From the NCBI GenBank assembly GCA_013054445.1, contig JAAMPI010000056.1:1-64000 (forward strand): DNA of 64,000 nt, read 5' to 3'. Shown in pieces: positions 34,682 through 47,542 of the stretch (its first letter is position 1; every line of letters starts with the position of its first letter). This DNA is from Cudoniella acicularis. Taxonomy: Eukaryota; Ascomycota; Leotiomycetes; Helotiales; Helotiaceae. Below the pieces are notes generated by a model, which was not told the origin of the DNA, did no database searches, and saw nothing but the letters and a program-made list of their open reading frames with translations. Both the position numbers and the translations under genes were made by a program.

Positions 34682-37574
34682 TTAATCTTCGGACAAGTCG
34701 CCATACTCCCACATACCCAATCGGTTGGTCTTGGCGACTTGTTCCTTCTCCCGCAGAGTCTTTAGGACATCGCTGAACCCACGTTCCCAGCCCTTTAGCT
34801 TTGTTGGGACCATGGCATGTCCATCATCCACGATCTGGGCGTTGATACTGTCCGTAAGGTTTTGGCTTGTATGTTGATCATACAACGTAACGTGAAGTGT
34901 CCCTTCAGGAGCGGTGTAATCCACATTTGCGACTAATTCCTTACCAGCTGCGATTTGATTGATGTAGTCAATCGCGTCCGCGAGGTACTCCTTATTGTTT
35001 GGTAGTTGAAGAAGAGAAAGAACTGCATCTACCGCTTGAGGCCGAAGCTTTTGCGGTGAGAATTGTGGCTGAGAAAGAGGACGAAGACGTGACCAAGAAA
35101 TCTTCTCGCTGTTACCGTAGTCCACGTAGACAACCTCTGCCTCCTTGGCAGGGCGATCATTGGCACGGACACGTGCGCGATACCATTGTCCATCCTCTGA
35201 GAATTTAGCAGCAACATATTCGCCGGTCTTGGGTGGGCCTGGAAGGGCAGCCCCATTTGCTGGGTTCAAGTGAAATGTCTTGAACTGAGTCATCATCGTC
35301 TCCAGTGCCGACGTACCAGTACCGATAATTTGAAGCTTCATCCTGCCATTCTCATCGATATTGGTAATCATAACGTCGCGGTAGTCCTTCTCGCGAGACG
35401 CTGGGGCAGAATCACCATTCGAACCATTCTGAGCTGTGTCCTCCTCTTCTTCTGGTACATCAAAAGAAGGATCCCAGTCAACCCAAATACCTTTCCTCGC
35501 CTCCTTTGCTCGCTTTTCAGCAGCTAGCAACTCGGTAGAATTTCCAGATTGTTCGGCCGAATACGCATGAACTGTGGCAAAGCCTTCTTCGACCAGAATT
35601 TTAGCAAAGGACTCCTTATTCACATAAAGTGCGCCAATAAACCCGCCAACCTTGTCAATGTTGTGTACATCAATCTCGACATCTCGTTGGGTCAATCGTT
35701 TCGTGGCAAGATCATGAGCTTCTTGGCCAAACGGCTCCGCCTTGTCACTAGGATTTCTGGCAGATTTGGGTGCTCGAATGCCACCTAAGACGAAATTCAA
35801 CTTCAGATTTTCTCGAGGAATAAGAACAACAAATCTAGAACCGCCTTTGACAAAGTCAACGACCGCAGGAATCTTTCGTTGGCGTTGTAGTGTTGCAACC
35901 TGGATTTTGGCTTTCTGCAAAGATTCAGACGCGTCTGTATATTGCTTGGCTTTGGCTGGCTTCCCAGACCACATGCCCTTTTTCTCTTCCTTGGCCGTTT
36001 CTTGAGCGGCGAGGAGTTCGTCATAATTTGGAGCTCGATCCGTATCATCTCGACGATGGCGAATCACTGAACACCATCCTTCTTGTACCAAAAGTAATCC
36101 GACATTCTTGTCATTGAGAGTAATTGTGGCAACTTCTTTAGCGTCGTATTCTCCTGTAGCAGGTCGGGAGCCATCAATGCTCATTCGTACATGTTTCCCT
36201 ATAAGCTTTTTTCGTAAAAACTCTTTTGCTTCGTCCCGGAACGGTGCTTCACTCTGTTCTGAAGGGCGAGGGCCACGAATACTGCTGAGATTGATTCGCT
36301 TCTCAACACCAGCTCTATTTCGGACATATATGACATCGGCACTGAAGATTCTCGTGACTTGCGCCTCAAGATTGCCTCCTTGGGAAACTGCCTTGGCGAC
36401 ATGGTCTTTGAATATGCCCCGCTTTGCAGTTTGCGCAACCTTTTCAGCCTCGCGCAATGCAGGCATTTCTGGGCCGAGAAGAGTAGAGTGAAAATCTGTG
36501 CATCTTGCAAGTCCCGCTTCCAAAAGAAATTTCGCGATTGATCCTCTAGGGTGTCTGACAGAGGCGACTAATTGGTTTTGGGGGCTAAGACCGAGTACGT
36601 CCACCTTTACGTTTCGTTGTAACAATCTCTCCTCCACAAAACGACGAGCTTCATTTCCGTACTCTTCGGCAGGCTGGACTTGCCCATTAGAAGGATTAAC
36701 CCGTTCGGTGGTAGGTGCGCGAATCCCGGCGACCAATGTCATGACTACAAATTGTCAATTACAACAGATTTCCCAAAGATAGGATGACATGATGTGCCTT
36801 ACCTTGAATATGTTCTGTGGGGCTAATTATCAAGCGCACAAGCATGCGATCGCCACTCAAAACGCGCTCAACTAAACCATCCACGGATTTTCCCTTCCAA
36901 TTTTCCAAGAAACTCTGAGCATCACCCATATCATGCTGGACCTCAATTCGCCCTCCACTCGTCTGCCACAGACCTTTATCCTCGCTGCGAGCTGTAGCTT
37001 CAAGCAATCGAAGTCTGTCAAGCTGTTGAAGAGCTTCTTCGGAATCTTCTTTCCGTCCGGCATCCTCCCGCAGCTTGAGCCAGCCTTCCTTGACCATCTC
37101 TTCGGGCAACTTTCGGCCGTCATTCAAGAAGACAACCCCATATTCGCGTTTTGTGTTGGGAATTGTGTAGAGCACCTGGAATTGTATATGCTTTCCAACA
37201 ATCATCTTTCGTAATGCGTCGCGGGAGTCAAAGGCCCATTGTTCATCGCCCTCCTTCTTCAGATGTGGCGATGTGCAATAGGCAAGCGAAAGAATTCGTT
37301 CGCGGTCGGGGTGTTCGATAGAGGTTAGGACGAGGCTGTCGCCGCTCAAGACCGACTTAACTTTTGCCTGGTTAAGAACCATGTTGTCGTATCGTGCGGG
37401 AGGAACGTTCGGGAGACGCTGTTTTCCAAGAGGGGGTATTCGCGGACTGTGAAAAGGTTCAGGCAGGTCAGCAATGTCCAATGAGTTCTGTGATGTTTTC
37501 GAGGCTGTGGAATCATTGCGACCATGCTTGTTTTGGCCAGCAGCATAGCCAATCTTGACTGTGCGAACCGGCAT
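34682..37574 (-). CDS. Tudor staphylococcal nuclease (SND1/Tudor-SN), 944 aa
   Basis: Exon 1 (37574-36803) and exon 2 (36744-34682) are joined across a 58-nt intron (donor GTAAGG, acceptor TTTGTAG); total length is an exact multiple of three. Repeated SN-like (OB-fold) units are seen: VKSVLSGDSLVL, VERVLSGDRMLVR then VAGIRAPTTERVNP, VTRIFSADVIYVRNR, and FVLGGIRAPKSARNPSDKAE. A Tudor domain follows (TGEYVAAKFSEDGQWYRARV, VVYVDYGNSEKISW) inside the last partial SN domain. This is the standard SN4-Tudor architecture at the usual length of about 900 residues. The protein acts in RNA metabolism and as a transcription/splicing co-factor. The start MPVRTVKIGYAAGQ was preferred; an ATG at 37625 adds 17 residues but overlaps a possible intron acceptor (CACTTTTTAG). 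Confidence 0.9.
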
Positions 37575-38417
37575 GCCTGCAATAGTACTAGTTCCTCTAA
37601 AAAGTGAATGTGTATGCAAAAGCAAATGTTGAAGACAGTAGGTGGATATTTGTGCTGAAAAGCTGTGGCGCGTGTAAGGCTGTTTGTTTGGAGAGTTGCA
37701 ATTTATTAGTGATTTGAGGTTGGGTTGACCTGCAGTTAAATATTTCGCGCGGATGTTCGAATTTCGGAGGCTATCCTACTGTGGAAAGGGCAGGACGATG
37801 GCGGTCGAGGGCGAGAGTGAATTTGCAAAGCCAAAGATGAAGAGCAAGCACAATCCACGCGGCAGTGAATACGTCGTCGCCCGAGCCATTGAAGTGCTTT
37901 GTTGCCATGTCCATAGCACCACTTTCACACCGCCGAAGTAATAGAAATATTGTTTACTTACAATTCAATCCAATAGATTTTGGCAATAACAATAAAAGAC
38001 TTATGTCAGAGAAATTTCCACCTGGCGAGATTTTCAAGAATTCGAGAGATGTTGTGAGAAGCAATGCCTTTTTGGGGACAGATTGACGTTAAGCATTATT
38101 ATTTGCAAGCTCCCGAGGAGGTCGTGTGCCCCAGGAATAGCCCCGCTAGATCTAAACCTCATCGAGCGATGGGAGGAGGGGTGCTAGTCACGTGCACACA
38201 ATTCGTTGATATACAAACAGGTCACAAACAAACCGTAGTGTCAAACGAAAACTGATGCATTGTAGAGGAATGTTATATTGTTTGTGCAATCATCGATTTC
38301 ATTTTAATTTCCTAAGCAACTAAAAGCTCTCTTGCCTAATTGTGTACTCAGTACCCTTAGAATATGTGAAAGTCAAGTCCGAGTCATGCTGATAAGTTGG
38401 TTTGCTCAATCATTTTT
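37575..38417. other. Intergenic, promoter side of SND1 and 3' side of SOD
   Basis: About 840 bp between two genes on the minus strand. Only short open frames occur. At about 38130-38165 one frame reads PLDLNLIERWEE, faintly like the end of a Tc1-type transposase, but nothing around it supports an element. Confidence 0.45.
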
Positions 38418-39290
38418 TTAAGCAGCAATGCCGATAACACCTGTAATTATATTATTAGGGATCGTATATTCATAGTAGACAAATGAGAACATACCACATG
38501 CAGGTCTGCCGCCAGCATTACCAGTCTTCTTAGACTCCTCATTACCTCCCTTACCAAGGTCGTCAGTGCCAGCGTGAACGACCACGGTGCGCTATCAAAT
38601 GTCAGCTACTATCTCTGTTATTCTAAGAAGGCAATTCGTACGCCAATAACACTCTCTGGGCCAATTAGCTTGATGAGTTTGTCTTGAACAGAGCCAACGC
38701 CATTGCCTTGGCCGTCAGTCTTGAAGTTTCCCAAGTCTCCTACATGGCGGACTTCATCTGTAGGAGCACCATGTGTTTTGCCGTGTGGGTTAACTACATA
38801 TTCAATCAGCTTGGGCCCTCCTATTTATGTCGAAAAGCCACCCACAGTGGGGACCAGCGGATGTGCAGCCATTGGTGTTGTCACCGAATTGGTGGACGTG
38901 CATTCCACGCTCGGCATTGGCATCATGGCCAGTAATGTTCCATGAGATGGTGGTAGGAGAGGACTCGGATTCCTGGTCGAAGGTAACGGTGCCGGAGATC
39001 TTCGAGTCACCTCGGATTGTAGCAACTAGAAATGACGGGAAATAAGGTTAGCAAGGATCAAGAGGCTTGGATGGCAGAATTCTGGTTATTCCGGTCTTGT
39101 GGAACAGTGCAGTGGGAAGAATGGAGTTAGAACGTGGCCATCCAGGTGGTTGTTCTTTCCAGAACGAGCTCTAACTCTCTCATACTGACTCTCGCCTCTC
39201 GCAACCCCGCAATTGGTCACAGATGTTCAACGGCAGAGACAGGGGATCACAGAGTATAAATCGGTCGAAGGACGTACCTGCTTTGACCAT
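38418..39290 (-). CDS. sod1: Cu/Zn superoxide dismutase, 154 aa, five exons
   Basis: Exons 39290-39278 (MVKA), 39025-38846, 38793-38642, 38591-38495 and 38440-38418 join to 154 residues, the normal size of cytosolic SOD1. Visible signatures are [20 protein letters not shown] (copper ligands HVH), [26 protein letters not shown] (zinc region), [28 protein letters not shown] and the C-terminal ACGVIGIA. The first intron is long (252 nt) and follows only 13 nt of coding sequence; the others are 52, 50 and 54 nt. The enzyme removes superoxide in the cytosol. It is transcribed divergently from the RhoGEF gene, about 2 kb away. Confidence 0.96.
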
Positions 39291-41252
39291 TTTGATGGAT
39301 TGTGTAGATTTCGACGATTGATGTTTGCGAGTTGGATTGATTTGCAAAAGAGAGGGATAACGACAAAGACGTCGAGAAGATGTCAGAGAGTGGGGTTAAC
39401 AGTCAAAGCTCCGAAGTTCGCGAAGGAGCTTACGAAATCAGTGTAGTCACGTGATAAAAGGTATTGCATCATTTCCCGGTGCTAAATCGGCAGAGCTTCC
39501 CGATAGGTGGAGGTCAACGCTCATCGCATTGATTCTGTCTGAACATTTTCGAAGTTTACTTCAACAATGGGAGAGCGTTACCTACCACTACCTAGGCAGG
39601 TACATGTATACTGTGGGGTGTGGTATTGGTACCTGCACGAGTGCGTTTGCCCTCCCCATCCAAGCAACCCTTTTGCACGGTGAGCGGTCCTGAGTCTTCA
39701 CTATCGACTCATCGGGTCGAGGCAGCCCCGAGCCTTGAGGTCAGATTTGCAAACTGAAACGAATGGCAGCCCAGCTCGCCGGATGACCGTCTGGACATAC
39801 TATGCTTAATATTGCTTATCAACAGGTCTCACAGAAGACCCGAGCCCGTTGGACCGCAATATGACAGCAAGTCGACGTGGCACAATGTTCCATCCGCTGC
39901 AGAGTCCTGCGCAGTCCATGCTTCATTGTAACAAAACGAGAATTCCTGGATGCTAATTTCGAAGGAGTACATGTACCGTACATGCACATGTTGTCGAAAC
40001 ATTCGGTCATCCCGTCGTCGCCTTTGGGCTATTGAAATAAGAAAAATTTGACTTCGAGTTCGCAGGATTTCATCCATGGCATGGCCGTGGTCGTGGCCAA
40101 CCTTGGTCGACTTCGACCCATGGTATTCGCCCTTGGCGGCCAGATCGGTATCAAGATGAGAAGACTGCTTACTCTGTCGCCGAATTGCCAAGACTGTCAT
40201 CCTTGGCCTTGCTTGAAGATTTTGATTTGGTATTGCCATGCTGATGTGATACGACACTTCGACTCTCTGTTTCAAATCGGCCTTTGCTTCGAATCTTCGA
40301 TATCCGGTACTACTGTATTTCCTTCTACCATCAGCCACATGCTCGTGGCATAGGGCTGGCCGGTGGCGCAGTAAACTCGTCGCCGCATTCTCAATTCTCA
40401 GGACAGCGGAGGCGAGTTGAAACCGCGCGCTGGCAAGGTCCCTTTGGTGGTGTAAGGCTGTCTGCATTCCTGCACGAACACCAAAGCCACCCGAAGAGAC
40501 TGAGTGAATGTACGGAGGTAGAAATGCTCTGATACTTAAGTCGCCTATTGCTCATGTGTACCCCGTAAAGCACGGCAAGACGAACTCGTAACCTTCTTAG
40601 GAGAGCGTTGGCGTGGGTAGGTATCCTCGTAAACGTCGAAAGTACAACCAATAAGAGGGGAGCTGCGACGACGGGTCGCTGCCAGAACGAGGTGCTTCAC
40701 CACCCATCACATCTTTTCGGCCCTCAGAACGACCCAGCAAACATTTCACATCCACATTCACAAACCCAGTCACCTTCTCCGCCTCGAAAAGTGCCCGACA
40801 TTCGTTGATTCCTCTCGCGGGCGTGGAGCGAATTCTGAGCGACAAACCACAGACTCGAGAGCTGAACTTGCTGCGCTGTGGCATTGTCGCAAAAAGGCGT
40901 GTGTGCCTGCTGCCGACCGCTGGTGGGATATCTCAACGAGATCGCGACAGCCCGACGACCTCGAGCCTCCATTTCGCCGCGGACTCTACGACCTACAACA
41001 ACAGCTCTTTCGAGAGCATTGAACTGCGCGAGCGGATGGGGTCTCATTTGGGTCGTTGAACAGCTCGCGCACCGCGCTCGCAAATGTAGCAAAAGGCTTC
41101 CCTTCGACTACTCCTTCTGGCTCCGAGCCGCAACTGCGAGCCATCTTTCAAGACCTTCTGAAGCGGTCACAGTCATCGAGTCGACCATCGACCATCGATC
41201 CTACGTTGCGATCAGCGGATCCAACCTCGCACCTCATTAAGCATTCGCGAAT
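39291..41252. other. Divergent intergenic region (SOD / RhoGEF)
   Basis: Nearly 2 kb shared upstream sequence between two divergent genes. Open frames here (the longest is 212 codons on the minus strand, 39829-40467) have no domain and biased composition. The last several hundred bases before 41253 are pyrimidine/purine-mixed leader-like sequence and may be a long 5' UTR, common for Rho-GEF genes; this is inference. Confidence 0.45.
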
Positions 41253-44200
41253 ATGTCTTTCCACTCGAATGGTCAGCGTCGGTATGGGCATGTGCCTCCG
41301 GCGCAATATGGGGCTCCAGGCGCACAAGACCACAACAACTCGAACTCGGGTCTACGAAGACAATCAAGTTTTGACAATGGCGACGATGCGGCCTTCTTCG
41401 AGCAAGGAAATAGTAGATACCAAGGTGGTGCGGCGCCTGTACCAAGCAGAGCATCGAACCCACATGAGGAGCTGTTTCTAACCAGCTCCTCATCACAAAG
41501 TCCTCAATCGCCTGGTCGGTCGTCGTTTGGCAGTGCAAGCCCAGCTCTTTCCGGATACCAGCATCAATACCAGCCTTTCCCTGGGGCATCCAATTCCCCA
41601 GGCCTGCCGCAGATGCCCTACAATCCTCAAAACTTTGCAAGGACTCAATCCCAGTCTGTCCAATACCGACCACAAGCTGCCTACAACAACAATAATGCTG
41701 CTCCTGGCCATCAACCGTATAATCCGGCTGCTTATCAGCCACCCACGCAACAACCGGCACGCCATTCCACAGTTTCAGGCTACAATTCATACTCTCAATA
41801 CAATCCTGCACCTATGCCGCAAGTACCCCAATCGCCTTCGTACTGGAACCAAGCGTCACAGCAATATGGATCTCCCCCCGTGCCTGGACGGCCATCTCCA
41901 CAAACCATATATGAAAACCCACTTGCAAGCCCGACATATTCAGCTCCTAGCTCGACTCCCCCAGCTCGGCAAGCATATAATACAACTGCACCATATCCAA
42001 CGAATGGAAGTCAAGACGACTACAGGGTGCCTACCGCGTCTCACGTGTCGTTTCCTAATTACAATGCATACTCGCAATCTTCTGTCGCTCCCCCATATAC
42101 TTCTTATGAAGACCCAACTTCTTACGCTAACCGAGCCAGCCGTTCTTCTGGCCAGCCAATTCCGCCGATTCCATCACAATCCGCTCCTTCGGTGCAGTCG
42201 CCAAGCGGGCCCGGATTGCAGAGACACCCGACTCTTCGACCGCTACCAAGTGCTCCGATTGAAGATCAAGGAGATGGTGATGACTGGGGCTTGGGAATTC
42301 AAGGGCATCCGGAAGATGATTTGTCCCAAGAGCAATTGTTCGCAGATATTGGTGACGCACTTGGAACGGGATCAAGCTCTGAGCACAGGAGGCCGCAGGG
42401 AGTCGATCAACGAAACGGTGATTTACTCGATAGCGAGCTTAAGGACCTTAGCAGATATGACTCTAGAGCTAGTACCATTGGTGGTTCATCTGGTATTGAC
42501 CGGTACGCTTCTACAGCGTCTACCTTAAATCCAAATAGTCGACAATCCGCCTATGCCGATTTTGACGATGACGAGAGCGATCTCGAGGCCGCAGCTGGAC
42601 TAGAAGCTATGCGAATTGCAGAGGAACAAGACGCTCAGAGAGGGTCGGGGGCCGGAGCTTTAAGTTTCGGAGGATATGAGGCACAGCAGCCTGGACATCC
42701 CCAGTCACAGGACGAAAGCAGCGATAGCGATTATAAACATATGGATTTGGGGCTGGTTGGTGGTGGTTATGCAGCTCGTATGTCCTACGGCAATGATGTT
42801 GGGGGCCTCGAGACGGGTCACAGTAGTGAAATGGAGGATCAGAGTCGACCTCTACCGACTCCGCATGAGCTTGGTAGATCCGATAGTTACACTCAAGCGC
42901 CTGTCTCCAGCCTCGGGGGAATGACTGACTACTCTATTCCTGGAGAAGGGGCTATTCACCCGTTTCCTGCGTTCGAGGCCGCAAGAGTCGATACATTTGG
43001 GACTGGCGGGTTGCAAAGACCCACATCACATCCTCACAGGCTTAGTTTTGATGAGGGAGATGAGCAGGTATCTCTTCACTCGCGCATGTCAGAATCTCGA
43101 CAGAGTGGGAGGTCGGGCAGTGATAGTCCTTCTAAGGATGAAATGCCGGAACTCTTTTATCATCCCGGGATGGGCAGTGGCTCTTATAATCAAAATAGGC
43201 CTCTACCATCAGTTCCTCCCATGTCGGAAAACCGGACTCCTCAACTGATGCCAGCAGGGTCATATCGAAACTCACAAACCTACTCGCACTCTTATTCATC
43301 AAGCACAGACGCTGCTCGACCTTTATATGCACCAAATGGGCTTGATGGCTATACACCCCAGGGCATGCTAGCTCCCAGTGGGCAAATCGTCCCAAGGTCA
43401 ACTTCTTTAAACAGCCACAGCAGCACTCCGCAAACTGCCCCTCCTGTCCGGTCGAAAACGGACGCAGAAGACCGCCAGGCAAAACAAAAAGCCGCAAGAT
43501 TAGGCCTCCGATCAGCGAGCGGTCTCGATGGCTATGATATGGGCACTCCTCAATCATCTGTCACACTAGATCTTCCCGCATTGCCAGCTGGTGGACGAAA
43601 AAAAGAAGTTTGCGCCTTCGAGGCTATCAACAGCGGAGTTCAGAAAGTGTCCAGAACCCTGGGCTTTAAGTGGGATAGCGGCATGGATAAGAGAGATGGC
43701 TGGTGGTGAAACTGGTGAGGGGGAATCGGATCTGAGGCAGAAAACCATTGAGGATGGCCTGGTTGCTCTATTCACACACAAAGTGCCGACAATGAATACT
43801 GCTGACGCTGAGACTTTGAGCCAGAGGGTGGTCAAGTCCATGTTCGATGCTGGCATTCTTCTCCCAGATGAGGAGTGGATTAAAATTGGTCAAGGTACAG
43901 TCTCTGGTGTTCTATGGCAACTAACCGGATCCGGTTGCTACTCGCCAAAAGTTCACGAGCAGGAGGTTCCCGGACGATGTTACTCTCATCACTGTACTCG
44001 CACACTGAAAAAGATCAACCTTCAATCACAGACTCTCGAGCCATCCCGTAAATCTGAAGATTGGGTCACATTCTTCAAGTTGACCAAGGAGCAAATCGAA
44101 GGAGCTAATAGGAAAGAGATACAACGTCAAAACAACCTGCACGAGATCGTAATGTCTGAGGATATTTATATGGACCAGATCAATGTATTGCGTATTCTTT

Positions 44201-46702
44201 ATAGAGACGACCTTTCGACATGGCAGCCACCGATCATTGCAAGCACGAAACTTCCAAAATTCATCAGCTCAGTTTTTGGCAAGATAGAAGCCATCAAAGA
44301 AGTCAACGAAAACTATCTTTTAGCCCAGTTGAAATACCGACAGAAAGAGCAAGGTCCATGGGTGATCGGTTTCAGTGATATTTTCAGGGAATGGATTCGG
44401 AAGGCTAAGACCGCGTATGTCGAGTATGCTGCGGGTTTTCCATTTGCCACATACTTAGTCCGTAAGGAAGCCGACAAGAACTTATTGTTTCGACAGTTCT
44501 TGGATCAAGCCCGTGACAACAAACTCTCTGGGCGTTTGGACTGGAACACTTATCTTAAAGCTCCTATCACTAGGTTGCAAAGGTACACATTGCTCTTAGG
44601 CACCGTCCTTCATAACATGACACAGGATACCGAGGAGAAGGTCAACCTAGCGACAGCTATCGAAGAAATCAAAGCAGTTACTCTTGAGTGTGATGCTAAG
44701 GTCGACGAGCAGTCTAAGAAGGTTGAGATGATTGAGCTACAAACAAAGCTGTTCCTCCGACCTGGCATGCGGGTTGAGCTTAATCTTGATCATCTTGGGC
44801 GTGAACTCATCTTTAAGGGTGATCTTCAGCGTGCCGGTGCAAATCGATTCACCTGGCTCGAAACCCATGCGATTCTCTTCGACCATTATCTCGTGTTAGC
44901 AAAAACGGTTTTGAGCCGAGAGGGTAACTCTGGACGAAAAAAGGAGGGTTACGATGTTTCGAAACTCGTAGGTTATGACTCTCGCACCTTTGTACAAATA
45001 CTAAAATTTAGTAGCCAATCCCGATGCAACTCTTAGTGCTGGAGAGCACGAATGAAGACCCTGTGGTGAAGTCCTCAGTTAAGGGGATTGGAGCTGTCAC
45101 CACCGTCACCAAGACAACTACAAATACAGCAGCAGATTCAAGATTAAGCCGAACCGTTACCAACGGACCGGAAAGAAACACTTTAGAGCATACGACCTCG
45201 AACAACTCGGTCACAACTATGACCTCAGCAACACGACTTCCGCCAGGCAATAATAATGAAAGCGATGCCAAAACAATGTACCCTTTCAAAGTAAAACATC
45301 TGGGCAAGACCGAAGTCTACACTCTGTACGCCCCTACCGCGCAAAACCGACAAGATTGGTGTGACAAAATTCTCGAGGCCAAAACCCGTCATGCTGCGTC
45401 TCTATTCGAGCAAAATGCGGAACCATTCAGATTACGGGTCATGGCGGACACCGCATTTGCTTACGATATGACGACGGCTGTAACTCAAAAGAATGGCGTG
45501 TCAGTCAGTGGCACTCCTTTGGACCGAGCCATTCGAGAAATGGAGAGGATGTATGGCGCAGGACCCCGACCAGGACCCGTGTGCAGAACGCAGGTGAATT
45601 GTGCCACTGCATTCAATTGTTTTGGAAAATCAATGGTAGCGATTGGAACCGACTACGGAGTCTATATTTCGGAAGCTGCAAATCCACGAGGATGGTCAAG
45701 AGTGAGTCAAAATCACCCTTGCTCGAATCAAACTAACATTAGTAGTCAATTCAAATGAACCGCGTGACGCAAATAGCTGTCTTGGAAGAGTTCTCTCTCT
45801 GTCTGATAATCGCGGATAAATCCTTAATAGCTTATCATCTTGATGTAATAGTTCCTATCTCCAACTTCCCCGCACCTCACCACGACACTGCCAGACGTGC
45901 CCCTCAGAAGCTTTCCGGTGCCCGGGACGTCTCTTTCTTTGCGACAGCCCGCATGAAGGATCGAACTCTTGTCTTTTACAAAAAGAAAGAGGGGCTCCAC
46001 TCGACTTTCAAGGTCCTCGAACCTGTTTTCCAGAAGTCTTCGGAGAAGAAATCAAGACTTTTTGGCAAGTTGAAAGGCGGCAACACCGAATTTTTCCGCG
46101 AGTTTGACGAGTTTTATATCCCAACCGAGTGCTTCACCATTAATCTTTTCCACACATACATTGCAATCTCTACTCTGAAGGGGTTCGAACTCATGACGTT
46201 AGATAAAAAGGTGCCGATGAGTATTCCAGACACGAAAAATCCTGCAATTGGGAATATTGCCGCACGACTCCAGGGGCAAAAGCCATTGGGCATGTTCCGT
46301 CTCTCTGACTCCGAATTCCTTCTGTGTTATGAAGAGTGTGGAGTCTACGTCGATAAACATGGGGAGGTGTCACGTTCCGTGATAATGGAATTCGTTGGTA
46401 GAGCCAAAACAGCCGCTATGTACGGCGCGTATCTCGTGCTCTTCGACAGCGATTTCGTTGAGGTGCGAAATGCCGAAAACGGAAGATTGCGACAGATTAT
46501 CGCCGGCAGAGATGTGCGATGTCTGGATTACGGTATCAATCCTCTTGGAGCAGGGACTTCAAGTAGCCAGATGACGCCTCTCAGTTTTGGCGGAGGTGGA
46601 GGTGCAGACAAACGAACGCTGAAGCTTGCGATGGCACATCCCGAGGTTACGGGTAACCAGATTGTTTTGGAAATGGTGCTCAACGAGGGACACATGGAGT
46701 GA
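41253..46702 (+). CDS. rom2: Rho1 GDP-GTP exchange factor (Rom2/Rgf type): DEP-DH-PH-CNH, about 1,785 aa
   Basis: Exons 41253-44967, 45015-45701 and 45746-46702 (introns 47 and 44 nt). The first 780 residues are disordered and rich in Gln, Ser, Pro and Tyr. Then come a DEP domain (LSTAEFRKCPEPWALSGIAA to LWQLTGSG, about 43620-43940), a DH RhoGEF domain (QRQNNLHEIVMSEDIYMDQI to APITRLQRYTLLLG, about 44120-44720), a PH domain (about 44760-45420) and a citron-homology domain (NCATAFNCFGKSMVAIGT, RVTQIAVLEEFSLCLIIADK, to about 46650). It loads GTP on Rho1 and so drives cell-wall integrity signalling and glucan synthesis at the cortex. The frame breaks at the A7 run 43598-43604; removing one A joins PAGGRKKK to FAPSRLSTAEF, as in relatives. 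The break is likely a sequence error. Confidence 0.92.
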
Positions 46703-47542
46703 GGTCCTGGCATCAATATATGAGTAATGCAGTTACAGCGCCGCGCCCTGCGACAGCTTTCACGAGACTTATGAGACTATTCATAAGTGGAATGTTAATA
46801 AAGCCAGGGTAGATGGCAATATGGGAGGCAATAGTCGGATCAAGGGGACACGAGTCGAAGATACCACGCAGAAAGAGTCACGACATAACGGCGTTCATCA
46901 TTTATTCAGTCTACTTTATATTCTTCCAAGAGCGAGGTAGGATAATTAGTTTAGGGTTTCTGGCACGATTGGATTTGGTTGTCACTAAAGCCCTGTTTCT
47001 CGAGTGCGATAAGAGTCAGGATAGGATGGCTTTACTTGGCTTAGGATTGGGATGGCGTAAGGCCTCATGCGAGGCGTTGGTGGCGTTGAACTCATCCTTT
47101 TATCGATGGGGTATTTGAGTGTACGACATATTATTCTCCTGTGGATGGATGGTAAATAAGACAGACGTTTTTTCCAATACCCTCCTATGATGCACCAGGA
47201 TTTCCAGATTCGTGATATTGGTGGAAGGCAATTGTGAGTCTAAGCGTTTGTCTTTATACAATATCATTCATACATCCATACATTCCTAAAGACGATGGGA
47301 TTTTCATATTCTACTCGGAGTGGCTTTAGAACGAACCTTAATACTTCGAGCATGACGTCACCAACTTTAAAAGCGTTTTGTTCCCTCCCTTCTTCAAATC
47401 AGCTCCTCGTATATTTTGGTTTATTATTGAATCTTCAATCTATCTATCCCTTTTCCGCTTCTACTTCACCAAAGTCATCCTTCCCCTCAGATTCCAATCC
47501 CTCAATACACCATTCCCAAACAACTCACACAACACAGCCAAG
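46703..47542. other. Intergenic
   Basis: About 840 bp after the RhoGEF. A 101-codon frame at 46813-47118 has no recognisable feature. The last 250 bp are C/T-rich, in keeping with a fungal promoter and leader for the next gene. Confidence 0.45.

Noticed and set aside
34999..36782. Several plus-strand frames of 60-127 codons across SND1
   Set aside because: They are antisense shadows of the well-supported Tudor-SN coding sequence.
38095..38175. Possible Tc1-like transposase remnant (PLDLNLIERWEE)
   Set aside because: Only a single 12-residue resemblance, ended by a stop; no upstream catalytic motifs or terminal repeats.
39829..40467. 212-codon minus-strand frame in the SOD/RhoGEF intergenic region
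   Set aside because: Composition is unlike a real protein (His/Arg/Ser-rich), no motif is present, and it overlaps several equally long frames on the other strand.
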